Below are positions 1-5,850 of a stretch of 7,447 nucleotides of DNA, one piece after another; positions within the stretch are counted from its first letter, which is position 1; each line of letters starts with the position of its first letter. The DNA is taken from positions 1-7,447 of the forward strand of contig DPLM01000268.1 in the NCBI GenBank assembly GCA_003541985.1, given 5' to 3'. Under the pieces are notes generated by a model. The model made no database searches and was not told the DNA's origin. It saw only the letters and a program-made list of their open reading frames with translations. This stretch comes from Deltaproteobacteria bacterium (GTDB lineage: Bacteria > SAR324 > NAC60-12). A program made the position numbers and the translations under genes.

Positions 1-199
1 TGGGCCCTTCAAGTTCTTGAAGGTTGCAGCGAAAACTGAAGCGCTTCATTGAATGCTCTTGCAGAGTCAATACGTCAAAAAAACTAATTGGAACCATGTG
101 GGTAAAGATTTCATGGAATCCATCATCACGTTTGCTTAGAATTCGCAAAATGGTGTTGATCTTGGCTGGTGTGAACAATCGCATTGGTTTCAATTGCAT
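1..199 (-). CDS. ispE: 4-diphosphocytidyl-2-C-methyl-D-erythritol kinase, 5' part only (cut by window edge)
   Basis: Reading the minus strand from 199 gives an open frame that leaves the window after 66 codons. Its N-terminus carries the GHMP-kinase signature of IspE: PAKIN (residues 11-15) followed by a KRDDGFHEI segment, matching the family pattern PAKINL..(L/V)..(K/R)R.DGYHE(L/I). The Lys of PAKIN corresponds to the active-site lysine near position 10 in the E. coli enzyme. IspE phosphorylates CDP-methylerythritol in the cytoplasmic MEP pathway, which supplies isoprenoids including undecaprenyl phosphate. Two in-frame ATGs are possible, at 199 and at 184. The first overlaps the end of the upstream lipoprotein gene by 10 nt; the second leaves a 5-nt gap. 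Neither has a convincing Shine-Dalgarno, although GGTGAG lies 11 nt before the first. Translational coupling to the upstream gene is likely. The kinase ATP-binding glycine motif and the C-terminus lie outside the window. Confidence 0.85.
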   Translation of the reverse strand, partial: MQLKPMRLFTPAKINTILRILSKRDDGFHEIFTHMVPISFFDVLTLQEHSMKRFSFRCNLQELEGP

Positions 200-513
200 T
201 CCACAATCAACTCACCTGGATTAGCAAAAGAAGCTGTTCTAAGCAGGTTGTATTTGGACCCACAAATCAATTCAGCTTTGCGATAGCAGTAGTTTGTATG
301 ATTTGGACAACTTAAATAGTATTGCCTGATTTGTCGTGGGGTTTCGACCATTTCTTGAGGAAGTGGCTCACATTGAATTTCGAAGGTTTGGTAAAGAGGT
401 AAAGCAGTCCAGCGAGACTCCCGCTCGCATCTCGTCAGAAGTGGTTCTGATGGAAGACTAGCGCTACAGGAAATCAACAATAGCACAGCACTGTAGTAAA
501 AAAAATTCTTCAT
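190..513 (-). CDS. Small cysteine-rich predicted outer-membrane lipoprotein, unknown function
   Basis: The product is a 107-residue protein. Its N-terminus is a type II signal peptide: Lys2, a hydrophobic stretch at about residues 4-14, and the lipobox LISC with the lipidated Cys at 16. Residue +2 is Ser, so there is no inner-membrane retention signal and outer-membrane sorting is expected in a proteobacterium. The mature part has six further cysteines (29, 48, 69, 76, 84, 106), enough for three disulfides, which fits a periplasm-facing domain. I do not recognise a named family. The start was set at 513, not the longer in-frame ATG at 558, because only the shorter form puts the signal peptide at the N-terminus. 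That ATG overlaps the waaA TGA in an ATGA arrangement, and ispE follows directly, so the three genes look like one transcript. There is no obvious Shine-Dalgarno of its own, consistent with coupled translation. Confidence 0.75.
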   Translation of the reverse strand: MKNFFYYSAVLLLISCSASLPSEPLLTRCERESRWTALPLYQTFEIQCEPLPQEMVETPRQIRQYYLSCPNHTNYCYRKAELICGSKYNLLRTASFANPGELIVECN

Positions 514-1871
514 GGGGTCTTTGAGTTCAGTAGAAACGGTCTCACCAACTCTGCACATTTCTGGGCAGCTCCAGCTTCCTTCTCAAGTAAGTTTCGGGCT
601 TGCAAACCAAGGTCTTTTGCTTTTATAGGGTCTTTCAGTAGCGGCATGATTAATGAGCGGAGTTCATTAGTATTTCCTACACTGTAAGCGAGTTTATCAT
701 CGACTAGGCGAATTGCTGTCGCATAATTGCGAAAGTGCGGTCCAAAAAATATTGGTAATCCGAACGCGGCTGGTTCCATTATGTTATGGACTCCAGTAGT
801 GAAGGCCCCACCCACGTAAGCTACATTTGCCTTAGCATAAAGACTTGATAGAATTCCAATGCGATCAACAATCAATACACGGGCTTTTGCAAATTTCTCC
901 TCTTGGCACTGACTCCAAAGATGAGTTGGATAACTTGAAAAAATTTCTCGAATCTCTGAAATATGTTCGCCAGTTGGCTCGTGAGGCACAAGAATAATAC
1001 GTAATTCTGATAACTCTTCTAGAGCGTCCAGCAGGACAGCACGCAAACAAGCTAAATCAGCTGGCCAGATGCTGCCTCCGATTAGAATATTCGCCTTACT
1101 CCAAGTTTCAGGGAGATTAGGTGCATTCAAACCATTTCGACGGGAAAGTACACTATCAACTCGAGTATCCCCAATGACTTTGATTGTTGACTTTGAATAA
1201 CTCTCTGAAATGCGTTGGGCATCTCCTGCAGAAATTGCTGCTATTTCCTGCATGGCCCTATAAATAGTGCAAAAGAGACTTCTACCAATCAAGCTGCTAT
1301 GACGCCAAGAACCCCGATGGACCAAGGCAGAAACCAAAAACTGTGGTACGCCTCTACGCTGTGCTTCCCATACTAAATTCGGCCAAAGATCATAACTAAC
1401 ATAGACTAATGCATCCGGCTGAAGTTTCGCTAGGATTTTTAAAGCGTTTAAATGACTGTCAATTGGTAGATAATCTTTCCAAATTACAGAATCCGGTAAC
1501 TTGGTAGAGCCACTTTCTAGCCAACGTTTAGCATTAACTGAGGAATAACTCAGCGCGAGTTGTATATTTTCCTTCTCGAATTGCCTCATGATTGGCTCAG
1601 CTTGAAGGATTTCGCCAGCACTAGCCGCATGCAGCCAGAGCAGTGGTAAGTTCCAGTCACGATTCTGAAGAGCTTTATCCATTCTATCCCAGATGCGATT
1701 TCTTCCCTTGAGAGCCTCTTCTAGATTAGGATTATTCTTTGCCTGGTGCTGAACAAACTGCATTAAGAGAGGCTGTAGAATGAAACGATAAGTAAGCTTC
1801 CAAAAAGTCGTCATTTTAAAATCATGAAAAGGTGGAATATCGCTTGCTTGAATTTGAGACGCAATTTTCAT
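510..1871 (-). CDS. waaA: 3-deoxy-D-manno-octulosonic acid (Kdo) transferase
   Basis: WaaA (KdtA) transfers Kdo from CMP-Kdo to the lipid A precursor at the cytoplasmic face of the inner membrane. It is a GT-B fold glycosyltransferase. Numbered from the ATG at 1871 (453 residues), visible family motifs are WLHAASAGE (79-87, the final Glu being the catalytic base), DLWPNL (161-166), GDTRVDS (234-240), a VPHEP segment (about 295-299), VDRIG (335-339), the VGGAF turn, and HNIMEPA followed by FGPHFRN (about 362-382), which bind the CMP-sugar. Several of these (GSIWPAD, ILVPHEP, VGGAFTTGVHN) resemble the Bacteroidetes-type enzymes more than E. coli. The start is uncertain. An in-frame TTG at 1889 would extend the protein, and the ATG at 1814 (MTTFWKLTYR) fits the usual KdtA N-terminal anchor best, but neither has a clear Shine-Dalgarno. 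The gene heads an apparent operon with the lipoprotein gene and ispE. Confidence 0.93.
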   Translation of the reverse strand: MKIASQIQASDIPPFHDFKMTTFWKLTYRFILQPLLMQFVQHQAKNNPNLEEALKGRNRIWDRMDKALQNRDWNLPLLWLHAASAGEILQAEPIMRQFEKENIQLALSYSSVNAKRWLESGSTKLPDSVIWKDYLPIDSHLNALKILAKLQPDALVYVSYDLWPNLVWEAQRRGVPQFLVSALVHRGSWRHSSLIGRSLFCTIYRAMQEIAAISAGDAQRISESYSKSTIKVIGDTRVDSVLSRRNGLNAPNLPETWSKANILIGGSIWPADLACLRAVLLDALEELSELRIILVPHEPTGEHISEIREIFSSYPTHLWSQCQEEKFAKARVLIVDRIGILSSLYAKANVAYVGGAFTTGVHNIMEPAAFGLPIFFGPHFRNYATAIRLVDDKLAYSVGNTNELRSLIMPLLKDPIKAKDLGLQARNLLEKEAGAAQKCAELVRPFLLNSKTP

Positions 1872-1894
1872 AAATCTTTCTGCGGACAATCCAG

Positions 1895-3304
1895 ATGAAA
1901 TATAAGTGGTTGCTGACTGCCGTTACTTGCACGATAGGAGTGACTCTGGTTTGGGCTTCTAACCAAATTTTTCGGCAATACGTGGAACGCTTTCAGGAGG
2001 AAGCAGTCAAGACTTTTGCTACATACGTGATGCAGGGTGAGCGCTATCCTTTACAACATGCACTTTACGACATGCGTTTCCGGGTTTTGCAGGAAGAACT
2101 AGGTATCAGCCAACGTCGAGAGACGATGGAATGTAATCGTCGTCGCAATTTTGGTACTCAAATTCCTGCAGAGAAGCAGGAGTTCTGCCAGAAGTACGAC
2201 TTCATCATCGATTTAGCCAAGGATCAACTGGCAAATGTAAGTGTTTTCAACTTGGTTTATTCGACGGTGGAACCCATCCTACTTAGAGAAATTGAGACCC
2301 GTAAAGCTCGAGATACTTTCCGTGTTTGGATTCATCAAAAATTAAATTGCCTAAAAGATGACTACCGCTGCGCAAACAACGAGCGGGAAATGCTTCGTAG
2401 AATTACCAAGGGTAAAAAAGAAGTTTTGGACGCATATCACGCGGCTTTAATGCGCTTGGAAAGAAAGCTCTATCCAGATGAAATTACGACTGCGCCAGTT
2501 TGGAGTTATGCGGGGCAAGCCTGCAAAGCGGTAGGCGTTTCACCACATGGCGAAGAGAAATCTGGGATGGTCTTCGTGCCTGGGGGTACCTTCAAAATGG
2601 GCAGTTCAGATGGAGATGTTGCGGAACAACCTGCTCGAGAAATTACTCTGACTGGATACTGGCTGGATCGTTGTGAGGTGAGCAATTCGGACTACCTGAA
2701 ATTCGTAATGCAGAATCCATTCTTGCGACGTAGTTCCCTTTCACCAAAATTACATGATGGAAGCTATCTGAGAACCTGGAAAGACGATCTGATTGTGGAG
2801 TATAATGTAGGTAGTCATCCAGTGACTTATGTATCTTGGTATGCAGCGAGGTACTATTGTGGGGCATTGGGCAAGCGATTACCATCAGAAGCAGAATGGG
2901 AAAGAGCTGCAAGGGATGATAAGCAGCATCAACCCTACGGTTATGGGAACGATCCTGTATTCCTATCCGAATATGCTTGGTATAGTCAGAATTCAGCAAC
3001 CATGCAGCGTGTGGTTGCTGACCGAAAACCCAATGATTTAGGCGCTTTCGATATGCATGGTAACGTATGGGAGTGGGTTTATGACAAGTTTGGTCCTTAC
3101 AATCCAGAAGATCTGGTTGATCCCACTGGACCATTAGAGGGAGCGTATAGAGTGATGAGAGGTGGATCTCGTCTTAGTCCACCTGAATACCTGCGCTCTG
3201 GAATGCGACGTGACGCCTCACCGCAAAGTACATGGATGGATGTTGGGTTTCGATGTGCTGCCAGTGCAAAATTCACAACTGCTGCGAATGTTCGAGATAA
3301 TTGA
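1895..3304 (+). CDS. Membrane-anchored or exported FGE-sulfatase (SUMF1-like) domain protein lacking the catalytic cysteines
   Basis: The protein has 469 residues. Residues about 4-21 form a hydrophobic segment after a short basic start, either a signal anchor or an uncleaved signal peptide, so the rest is probably periplasmic. Residues about 25-215 are mostly helical and charged, with cysteines at 80, 98, 152, 159 and 210. Residues about 224-457 are an FGE-sulfatase domain: GMVFVPGGTFKMGS (224-237), DRCEVSNSDY, HPVTYVSWYAARYYC (308-322), GKRLPSEAEWERAAR, the GNVWEW box (about residues 389-394), VMRGGS (420-425) and VGFRCA (450-455). C322 and C454 match the structural disulfide of human SUMF1. 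The two active-site cysteines that oxidise sulfatase substrates are missing: there is no Cys between 322 and 454. A formylglycine-generating activity is therefore unlikely. A structural or binding role, or another reaction of this superfamily, is possible. It is transcribed divergently from waaA. No good Shine-Dalgarno precedes the ATG, but the hydrophobic N-terminus supports this start. Confidence 0.88.
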   Translation: MKYKWLLTAVTCTIGVTLVWASNQIFRQYVERFQEEAVKTFATYVMQGERYPLQHALYDMRFRVLQEELGISQRRETMECNRRRNFGTQIPAEKQEFCQKYDFIIDLAKDQLANVSVFNLVYSTVEPILLREIETRKARDTFRVWIHQKLNCLKDDYRCANNEREMLRRITKGKKEVLDAYHAALMRLERKLYPDEITTAPVWSYAGQACKAVGVSPHGEEKSGMVFVPGGTFKMGSSDGDVAEQPAREITLTGYWLDRCEVSNSDYLKFVMQNPFLRRSSLSPKLHDGSYLRTWKDDLIVEYNVGSHPVTYVSWYAARYYCGALGKRLPSEAEWERAARDDKQHQPYGYGNDPVFLSEYAWYSQNSATMQRVVADRKPNDLGAFDMHGNVWEWVYDKFGPYNPEDLVDPTGPLEGAYRVMRGGSRLSPPEYLRSGMRRDASPQSTWMDVGFRCAASAKFTTAANVRDN

Positions 3305-3337
3305 TTTCCAACATTACTGGACTAATTGGTACCAAAA

Positions 3338-3373
3338 AAATTCAAATTTTGTCTAGATCAGACTTTTGAATTT
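3338..3373 (-). terminator. Possible intrinsic terminator of the DUF4864-type gene, overlapping its 3' end
   Basis: The arms AAATTCAAA (3338-3346) and TTTGAATTT (3365-3373) are perfect reverse complements. Inside them GTCT/AGAC (3351-3354 and 3359-3362) can pair around a five-base loop. On the minus strand the stem runs into seven consecutive T (3340 down to 3334), as an intrinsic terminator would. The stem is AT-rich with an uneven internal loop, so its strength is doubtful. It includes the last codons of the minus-strand gene and sits in the 37-bp gap between convergent genes, where it could also block read-through from the plus-strand gene. Confidence 0.4.
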
Positions 3374-3776
3374 TACATCCTCCAATCCGCCATTCTCCAG
3401 AATTTTGCTGTTCCATCTGGTAAAATGCCTGGAAAGTGAAGCCATTCAAATCAGTTAACTTAACCAACTGAATTTTCACACCAAAATGTTCTCGTAAATC
3501 TTGGTATTCTACTTTAACTGGTTGTCTTAAAACATTATATCCGTTCTTGACCATCTGCATAAAAATAGATGAATTTGCAAATTGCCGTTGAATGCCTGGT
3601 GTTGCAAAAGAGTATGCTTTCTCAGCATCTCCACTCCGAAATGCTTCTAATTGAGCATCAATTACCGCGATAATTTTTTTTTTATTCTGGCTATCCTCAG
3701 TTGGCTTCTCCTCAGCCCAAGTTAATCCAGAAATTAAAAAATAAGAAAGCAGACAGAGTACAAGATGCTTGAACAT
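3342..3776 (-). CDS. Exported DUF4864-type protein, unknown function
   Basis: The product has 144 residues. A Sec signal peptide is clear: Lys3, a hydrophobic core at about residues 5-17, and probable cleavage after TWA (residue 21). The mature part of about 120 residues resembles the DUF4864 family: a helix IDAQLEAFRSGDAEKAY (about 39-55), then FATPGIQRQF, MQMVKNGY (74-81), a strand region, and a final W-R-I-G-G-C-K-I segment (129-136). The family has an NTF2/SnoaL-like look and no established reaction, so I assign none. The gene is convergent with the FGE-like gene and divergent from fprA across 145 bp. The start is secure, with GGAGG four bases before the ATG. A run of ten A in the coding strand (3674-3683) falls just after the signal peptide region and encodes three lysines plus the first base of an Ile codon. 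Confidence 0.8.
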   Translation of the reverse strand: MFKHLVLCLLSYFLISGLTWAEEKPTEDSQNKKKIIAVIDAQLEAFRSGDAEKAYSFATPGIQRQFANSSIFMQMVKNGYNVLRQPVKVEYQDLREHFGVKIQLVKLTDLNGFTFQAFYQMEQQNSGEWRIGGCKIQKSDLDKI

Positions 3777-3780
3777 TATT

Positions 3781-3785
3781 CCTCC
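3781..3785 (-). promoter_or_regulatory. Strong Shine-Dalgarno for the DUF4864-type gene
   Basis: On the minus strand GGAGG is followed by AATA and the ATG at 3776-3774. It is the only consensus Shine-Dalgarno seen before any gene in this window, and it fixes the start. The four-base spacing is slightly short. Confidence 0.75.
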
Positions 3786-3803
3786 GATAAGAGAAGTTTA
3801 TTG

Positions 3804-3855
3804 AATTGAAAGAAATATGGTATGAAATTAGGACATATCCTATCATTTTTCAATT
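3804..3855. promoter_or_regulatory. Dyad-symmetric segment in the divergent DUF4864/fprA intergenic region
   Basis: Between the divergent starts at 3776 and 3922 lie two inverted repeats. One is AATTGAAA (3804-3811) with TTTCAATT (3848-3855). The other is TAGGA (3829-3833) with TCCTA (3838-3842), flanked by ATGA and TCAT with a three-base offset. The region is AT-rich and must contain promoters for both genes. The shorter dyad has the size of a dimeric regulator's operator. I could not place convincing -35/-10 pairs, and no regulator is encoded nearby. Confidence 0.3.
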
Positions 3856-3921
3856 ATTTCTTACGATTTAAGATTTATCGTTTGATAATTAACATCAACT
3901 CCATGTTTTAGACCAAAGTCA

Positions 3922-5295
3922 ATGAAAGATTCCACAAAACGCGTCGCAATAGTAGGTTCTGGCCCAGCAGCATTTTATTCAGCAATGGAACTACTCCGCT
4001 ATGATGATCCCATGGTTTTTGTAGATATGTTGGAGCGATTACCCACTCCTTACGGGTTAGTCCGTGGTGGTGTGGCTCCAGATCATGAGAAAATCAAATC
4101 TGTCATAAAAATTTTTGAAAGAACTGCCGGACACCCACGGTTCCGTTTTTTTGGAAATGTAGAATTTGGAAAAGACATTAAGCGGCTTGAACTACTTCAA
4201 CGGTATCATGCAGTGATTTACGCTTTTGGTAGTCGCTTAGACCGCCATTTGAATATCATTGGGGAAACTCTCCAAGGAAGTCATTCAGCAACGGAGTTTG
4301 TTGGATGGTACAACGGACATCCTGACTATCGCCATTACCAATTTGATCTTACTTCTAAACGAGTGGCGATCATCGGAATGGGGAATGTAGCGATCGACTG
4401 TGCAAGAATTCTATGCCAAGATCCTCAAAATTTGGCAAAAACTGACATTGCTGAACATGCACTTGAAGCCTTGCGACAAAGCGAGGTCGAAGAAGTCTTT
4501 CTCATTGGTCGTCGGGGACCAGTCCAAGCTGCATTTACCCCTGCTGAGGTACGTGAGTTACTTCACTTACCAAAAGTCGACGTCGTGATGCGAGGTTCTG
4601 ATCTTGAGCTTGATGACCACAGCAAGGAGGAGCTATCAAAAGCTCCTCGCAACATTCAACTAAATTTGCAGATTCTCCGGCAAATTCATGATCAAGGAGA
4701 TAGAGGCAACCCTCGCAAATTGCATCTTTGCTTCCTAATTTCTCCAACGAAAATACAAGGTTCTGATAGGGTAGAAAGTATTGAATTGGTACACAATGAA
4801 ATTGTCAAAGAGGGTGGAATTCTTAAGGCAAAAGCTACAGATGAAGTGATGCACCTTAACGTGGATATGGTCTTTCGCTCAATTGGTTACATGGGTGAAG
4901 CAATCCTTGGATTACCCTTTGATGATCGGAAAGGAACATTACCAAATGACCATGGTCAGCTACTAGATGGTGTGGGTGGCAAGTTGCTGAAGCAGGAGTA
5001 TACAGCTGGGTGGATAAAGCGCGGTCCAAGTGGTGTCATTGGAAGCAATAAACAAGATGCAATAGAGACCATTAACTGCCTCAAACAAAATTGGGAAACA
5101 AGTGACATCCCAGAGCCAAAATTAGTTCAAGAAAAGCTAATAGATTTCCTGAAGCAGAAGAAAATTCAATTCGTTAGTTTTGAAGATTGGAAAAAGTTGG
5201 ACAAATTTGAGATTGAACAGGGACAGCGGAATGGAAAATCTCGTCAAAAAATTTGTGAAGTCCAGAAAATGTTGGATCTGATCATAAGCACTTAG
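3922..5295 (+). CDS. fprA: Adrenodoxin-reductase-type ferredoxin--NADP+ reductase
   Basis: The 457-residue length is close to mycobacterial FprA. This flavoenzyme moves electrons between NADPH and a ferredoxin in the cytoplasm. Domains in order: an FAD Rossmann motif VAIVGSGPAAFYSA (8-21); the family signature PYGLVRGGVAPDHEKIKS (43-60); an NADP-binding Rossmann motif IGMGNVAIDCARIL (151-164); GRRGPVQAAFTPAEVREL (196-213), whose arginines contact the NADP phosphate in relatives; FRSIGY (318-323); and the closing flavin-site stretch AGWIKRGPSGVIGSNKQDA (362-380). All hallmark residues are present and the frame is unbroken, so it should be active. It is transcribed alone. No ferredoxin or cytochrome P450 gene lies within the window, so the partner is unknown. 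The start fits the usual few residues before the FAD motif, although the Shine-Dalgarno is weak. Confidence 0.93.
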   Translation: MKDSTKRVAIVGSGPAAFYSAMELLRYDDPMVFVDMLERLPTPYGLVRGGVAPDHEKIKSVIKIFERTAGHPRFRFFGNVEFGKDIKRLELLQRYHAVIYAFGSRLDRHLNIIGETLQGSHSATEFVGWYNGHPDYRHYQFDLTSKRVAIIGMGNVAIDCARILCQDPQNLAKTDIAEHALEALRQSEVEEVFLIGRRGPVQAAFTPAEVRELLHLPKVDVVMRGSDLELDDHSKEELSKAPRNIQLNLQILRQIHDQGDRGNPRKLHLCFLISPTKIQGSDRVESIELVHNEIVKEGGILKAKATDEVMHLNVDMVFRSIGYMGEAILGLPFDDRKGTLPNDHGQLLDGVGGKLLKQEYTAGWIKRGPSGVIGSNKQDAIETINCLKQNWETSDIPEPKLVQEKLIDFLKQKKIQFVSFEDWKKLDKFEIEQGQRNGKSRQKICEVQKMLDLIIST

Positions 5296-5299
5296 CCAG

Positions 5300-5323
5300 T
5301 TCTTGCTTTTTCAAAAAGAAGAA
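5300..5323 (+). terminator. Weak hairpin just after fprA, possible terminator
   Basis: Five bases after the fprA stop, TTCTT (5300-5304) pairs with AAGAA (5319-5323) and CTTT with AAAG inside it, with one bulged G. It is AT-rich and followed by only a broken T-rich stretch, so termination here would be inefficient at best. Confidence 0.25.
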
Positions 5324-5368
5324 TTATTCTTACCTACTTGATTCTTTCTCAATATCCTATCAAAAAAA

Positions 5369-5442
5369 GGCAGAGTAGCTCAGCTGGTTAGAGCGTGCGA
5401 TTCATAATCGCAAGGTCGGGAGTTCAAGTCTCCCCTCTGCTA
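5369..5442 (+). tRNA. tRNA with CAT anticodon; tRNA-Ile2 (lysidine type) favoured over elongator tRNA-Met
   Basis: A complete 74-base cloverleaf can be drawn. The acceptor stem is GGCAGAG with CTCTGCT (first pair G-U). The D stem is GCTC/GAGC with loop AGCTGGTTA, the anticodon stem TGCGA/TCGCA with loop TTCATAA, and the T stem GGGAG/CTCCC with loop TTCAAGT. The discriminator is A at 5442, and CCA is not encoded. The anticodon is CAT (5403-5405). It is not an initiator: it has the 1-72 pair and lacks three G-C pairs in the anticodon stem. The CGA-loop-TCG anticodon stem and following AAGGTC resemble bacterial tRNA-Ile2, which TilS modifies to read AUA, more than E. coli elongator tRNA-Met. The identity cannot be settled from this gene alone. 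Confidence 0.93.
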
Positions 5443-5850
5443 CTTCTATTTATCAGTGTTTCCGGTTCTTGGTGTCCAATTTGGTGTCCATCGATGTCAA
5501 TTATAGAATCAAATAACTCTCTTCAAATTTTCCCTGATACAAGTCATCTTTGACTGACTGATTATAGCCCCTCAAATTTAGCATTATTCCACACTATTCA
5601 AACTAGCTCCGCTAACTAATCAGTCCTATTTCGTAGCCAAAAACTAAGTGTGTTTATCAAAGTCGGACTGACCAATTTTGGTGGTGATTGTTTTTCAGAA
5701 AATAGTCCCCATTACGAAGTTTTTGAACGAAGCTCCGATCATTTCTAATCAGGAACATTGATGAACAAGTATTTGCATATCACTTTTTAGCAGCATTGTT
5801 AAATCCCAAACAACATAAACATTTAAAAAATTAATCTGCTTGAGTTGACC
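5443..5850. other. Non-coding stretch between the tRNA gene and the caspase-MORN gene
   Basis: These 408 bases hold no credible gene: open frames are very short and stops are frequent in all frames. Besides the tandem 10-mer repeat listed separately, a 9-bp inverted repeat GACTGATTA (5556-5564) / TAATCAGTC (5617-5625) is visible, and GACTGAC recurs at 5552-5558 and 5666-5672. The stretch looks AT-richer than the gene that follows. The promoter of that gene should be here, but I could not identify a convincing one. An in-frame TAA at 5824-5826 closes the frame upstream of its ATG. Confidence 0.6.
5469..5490 (+). repeat. Tandem direct repeat of TTGGTGTCCA, 26 bp downstream of the tRNA 3' end
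   Basis: Two exact copies of TTGGTGTCCA lie at 5469-5478 and 5481-5490, separated by AT, giving a 12-bp period. The first copy can also fold as TTGG-TGT-CCAA. Short tandem repeats just beyond the 3' end of a tRNA are typical of DNA beside tyrosine-recombinase attachment sites, where they can serve as integrase arm sites. That role is inference: no integrase gene is in the window. Confidence 0.6.

Noticed and set aside
24..224. Plus-strand open frame of 66 codons at the left edge
   Set aside because: It lies antisense to the ispE start and the end of the lipoprotein gene, whose minus-strand frames have recognisable motifs.
2643..3134. Minus-strand open frame of 163 codons
   Set aside because: It is entirely antisense to the conserved FGE-sulfatase domain, and its product has no recognisable motif or signal.
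1895..3304. An active formylglycine-generating enzyme (sulfatase activator)
   Set aside because: There is no cysteine between residues 322 and 454, where the catalytic pair should be, and no sulfatase gene is nearby.
4535..4747. Minus-strand open frame of 70 codons
   Set aside because: It is antisense to the fprA NADP-binding region, with no motif of its own.
5369..5442. Initiator tRNA-fMet
   Set aside because: The first acceptor pair is formed (G-U), and the anticodon stem lacks the three consecutive G-C pairs of initiators.
5761..5790. Tiny open frame ATG AAC AAG ... TAG before the caspase gene
   Set aside because: It has only nine codons, with no Shine-Dalgarno and no leader-peptide features.
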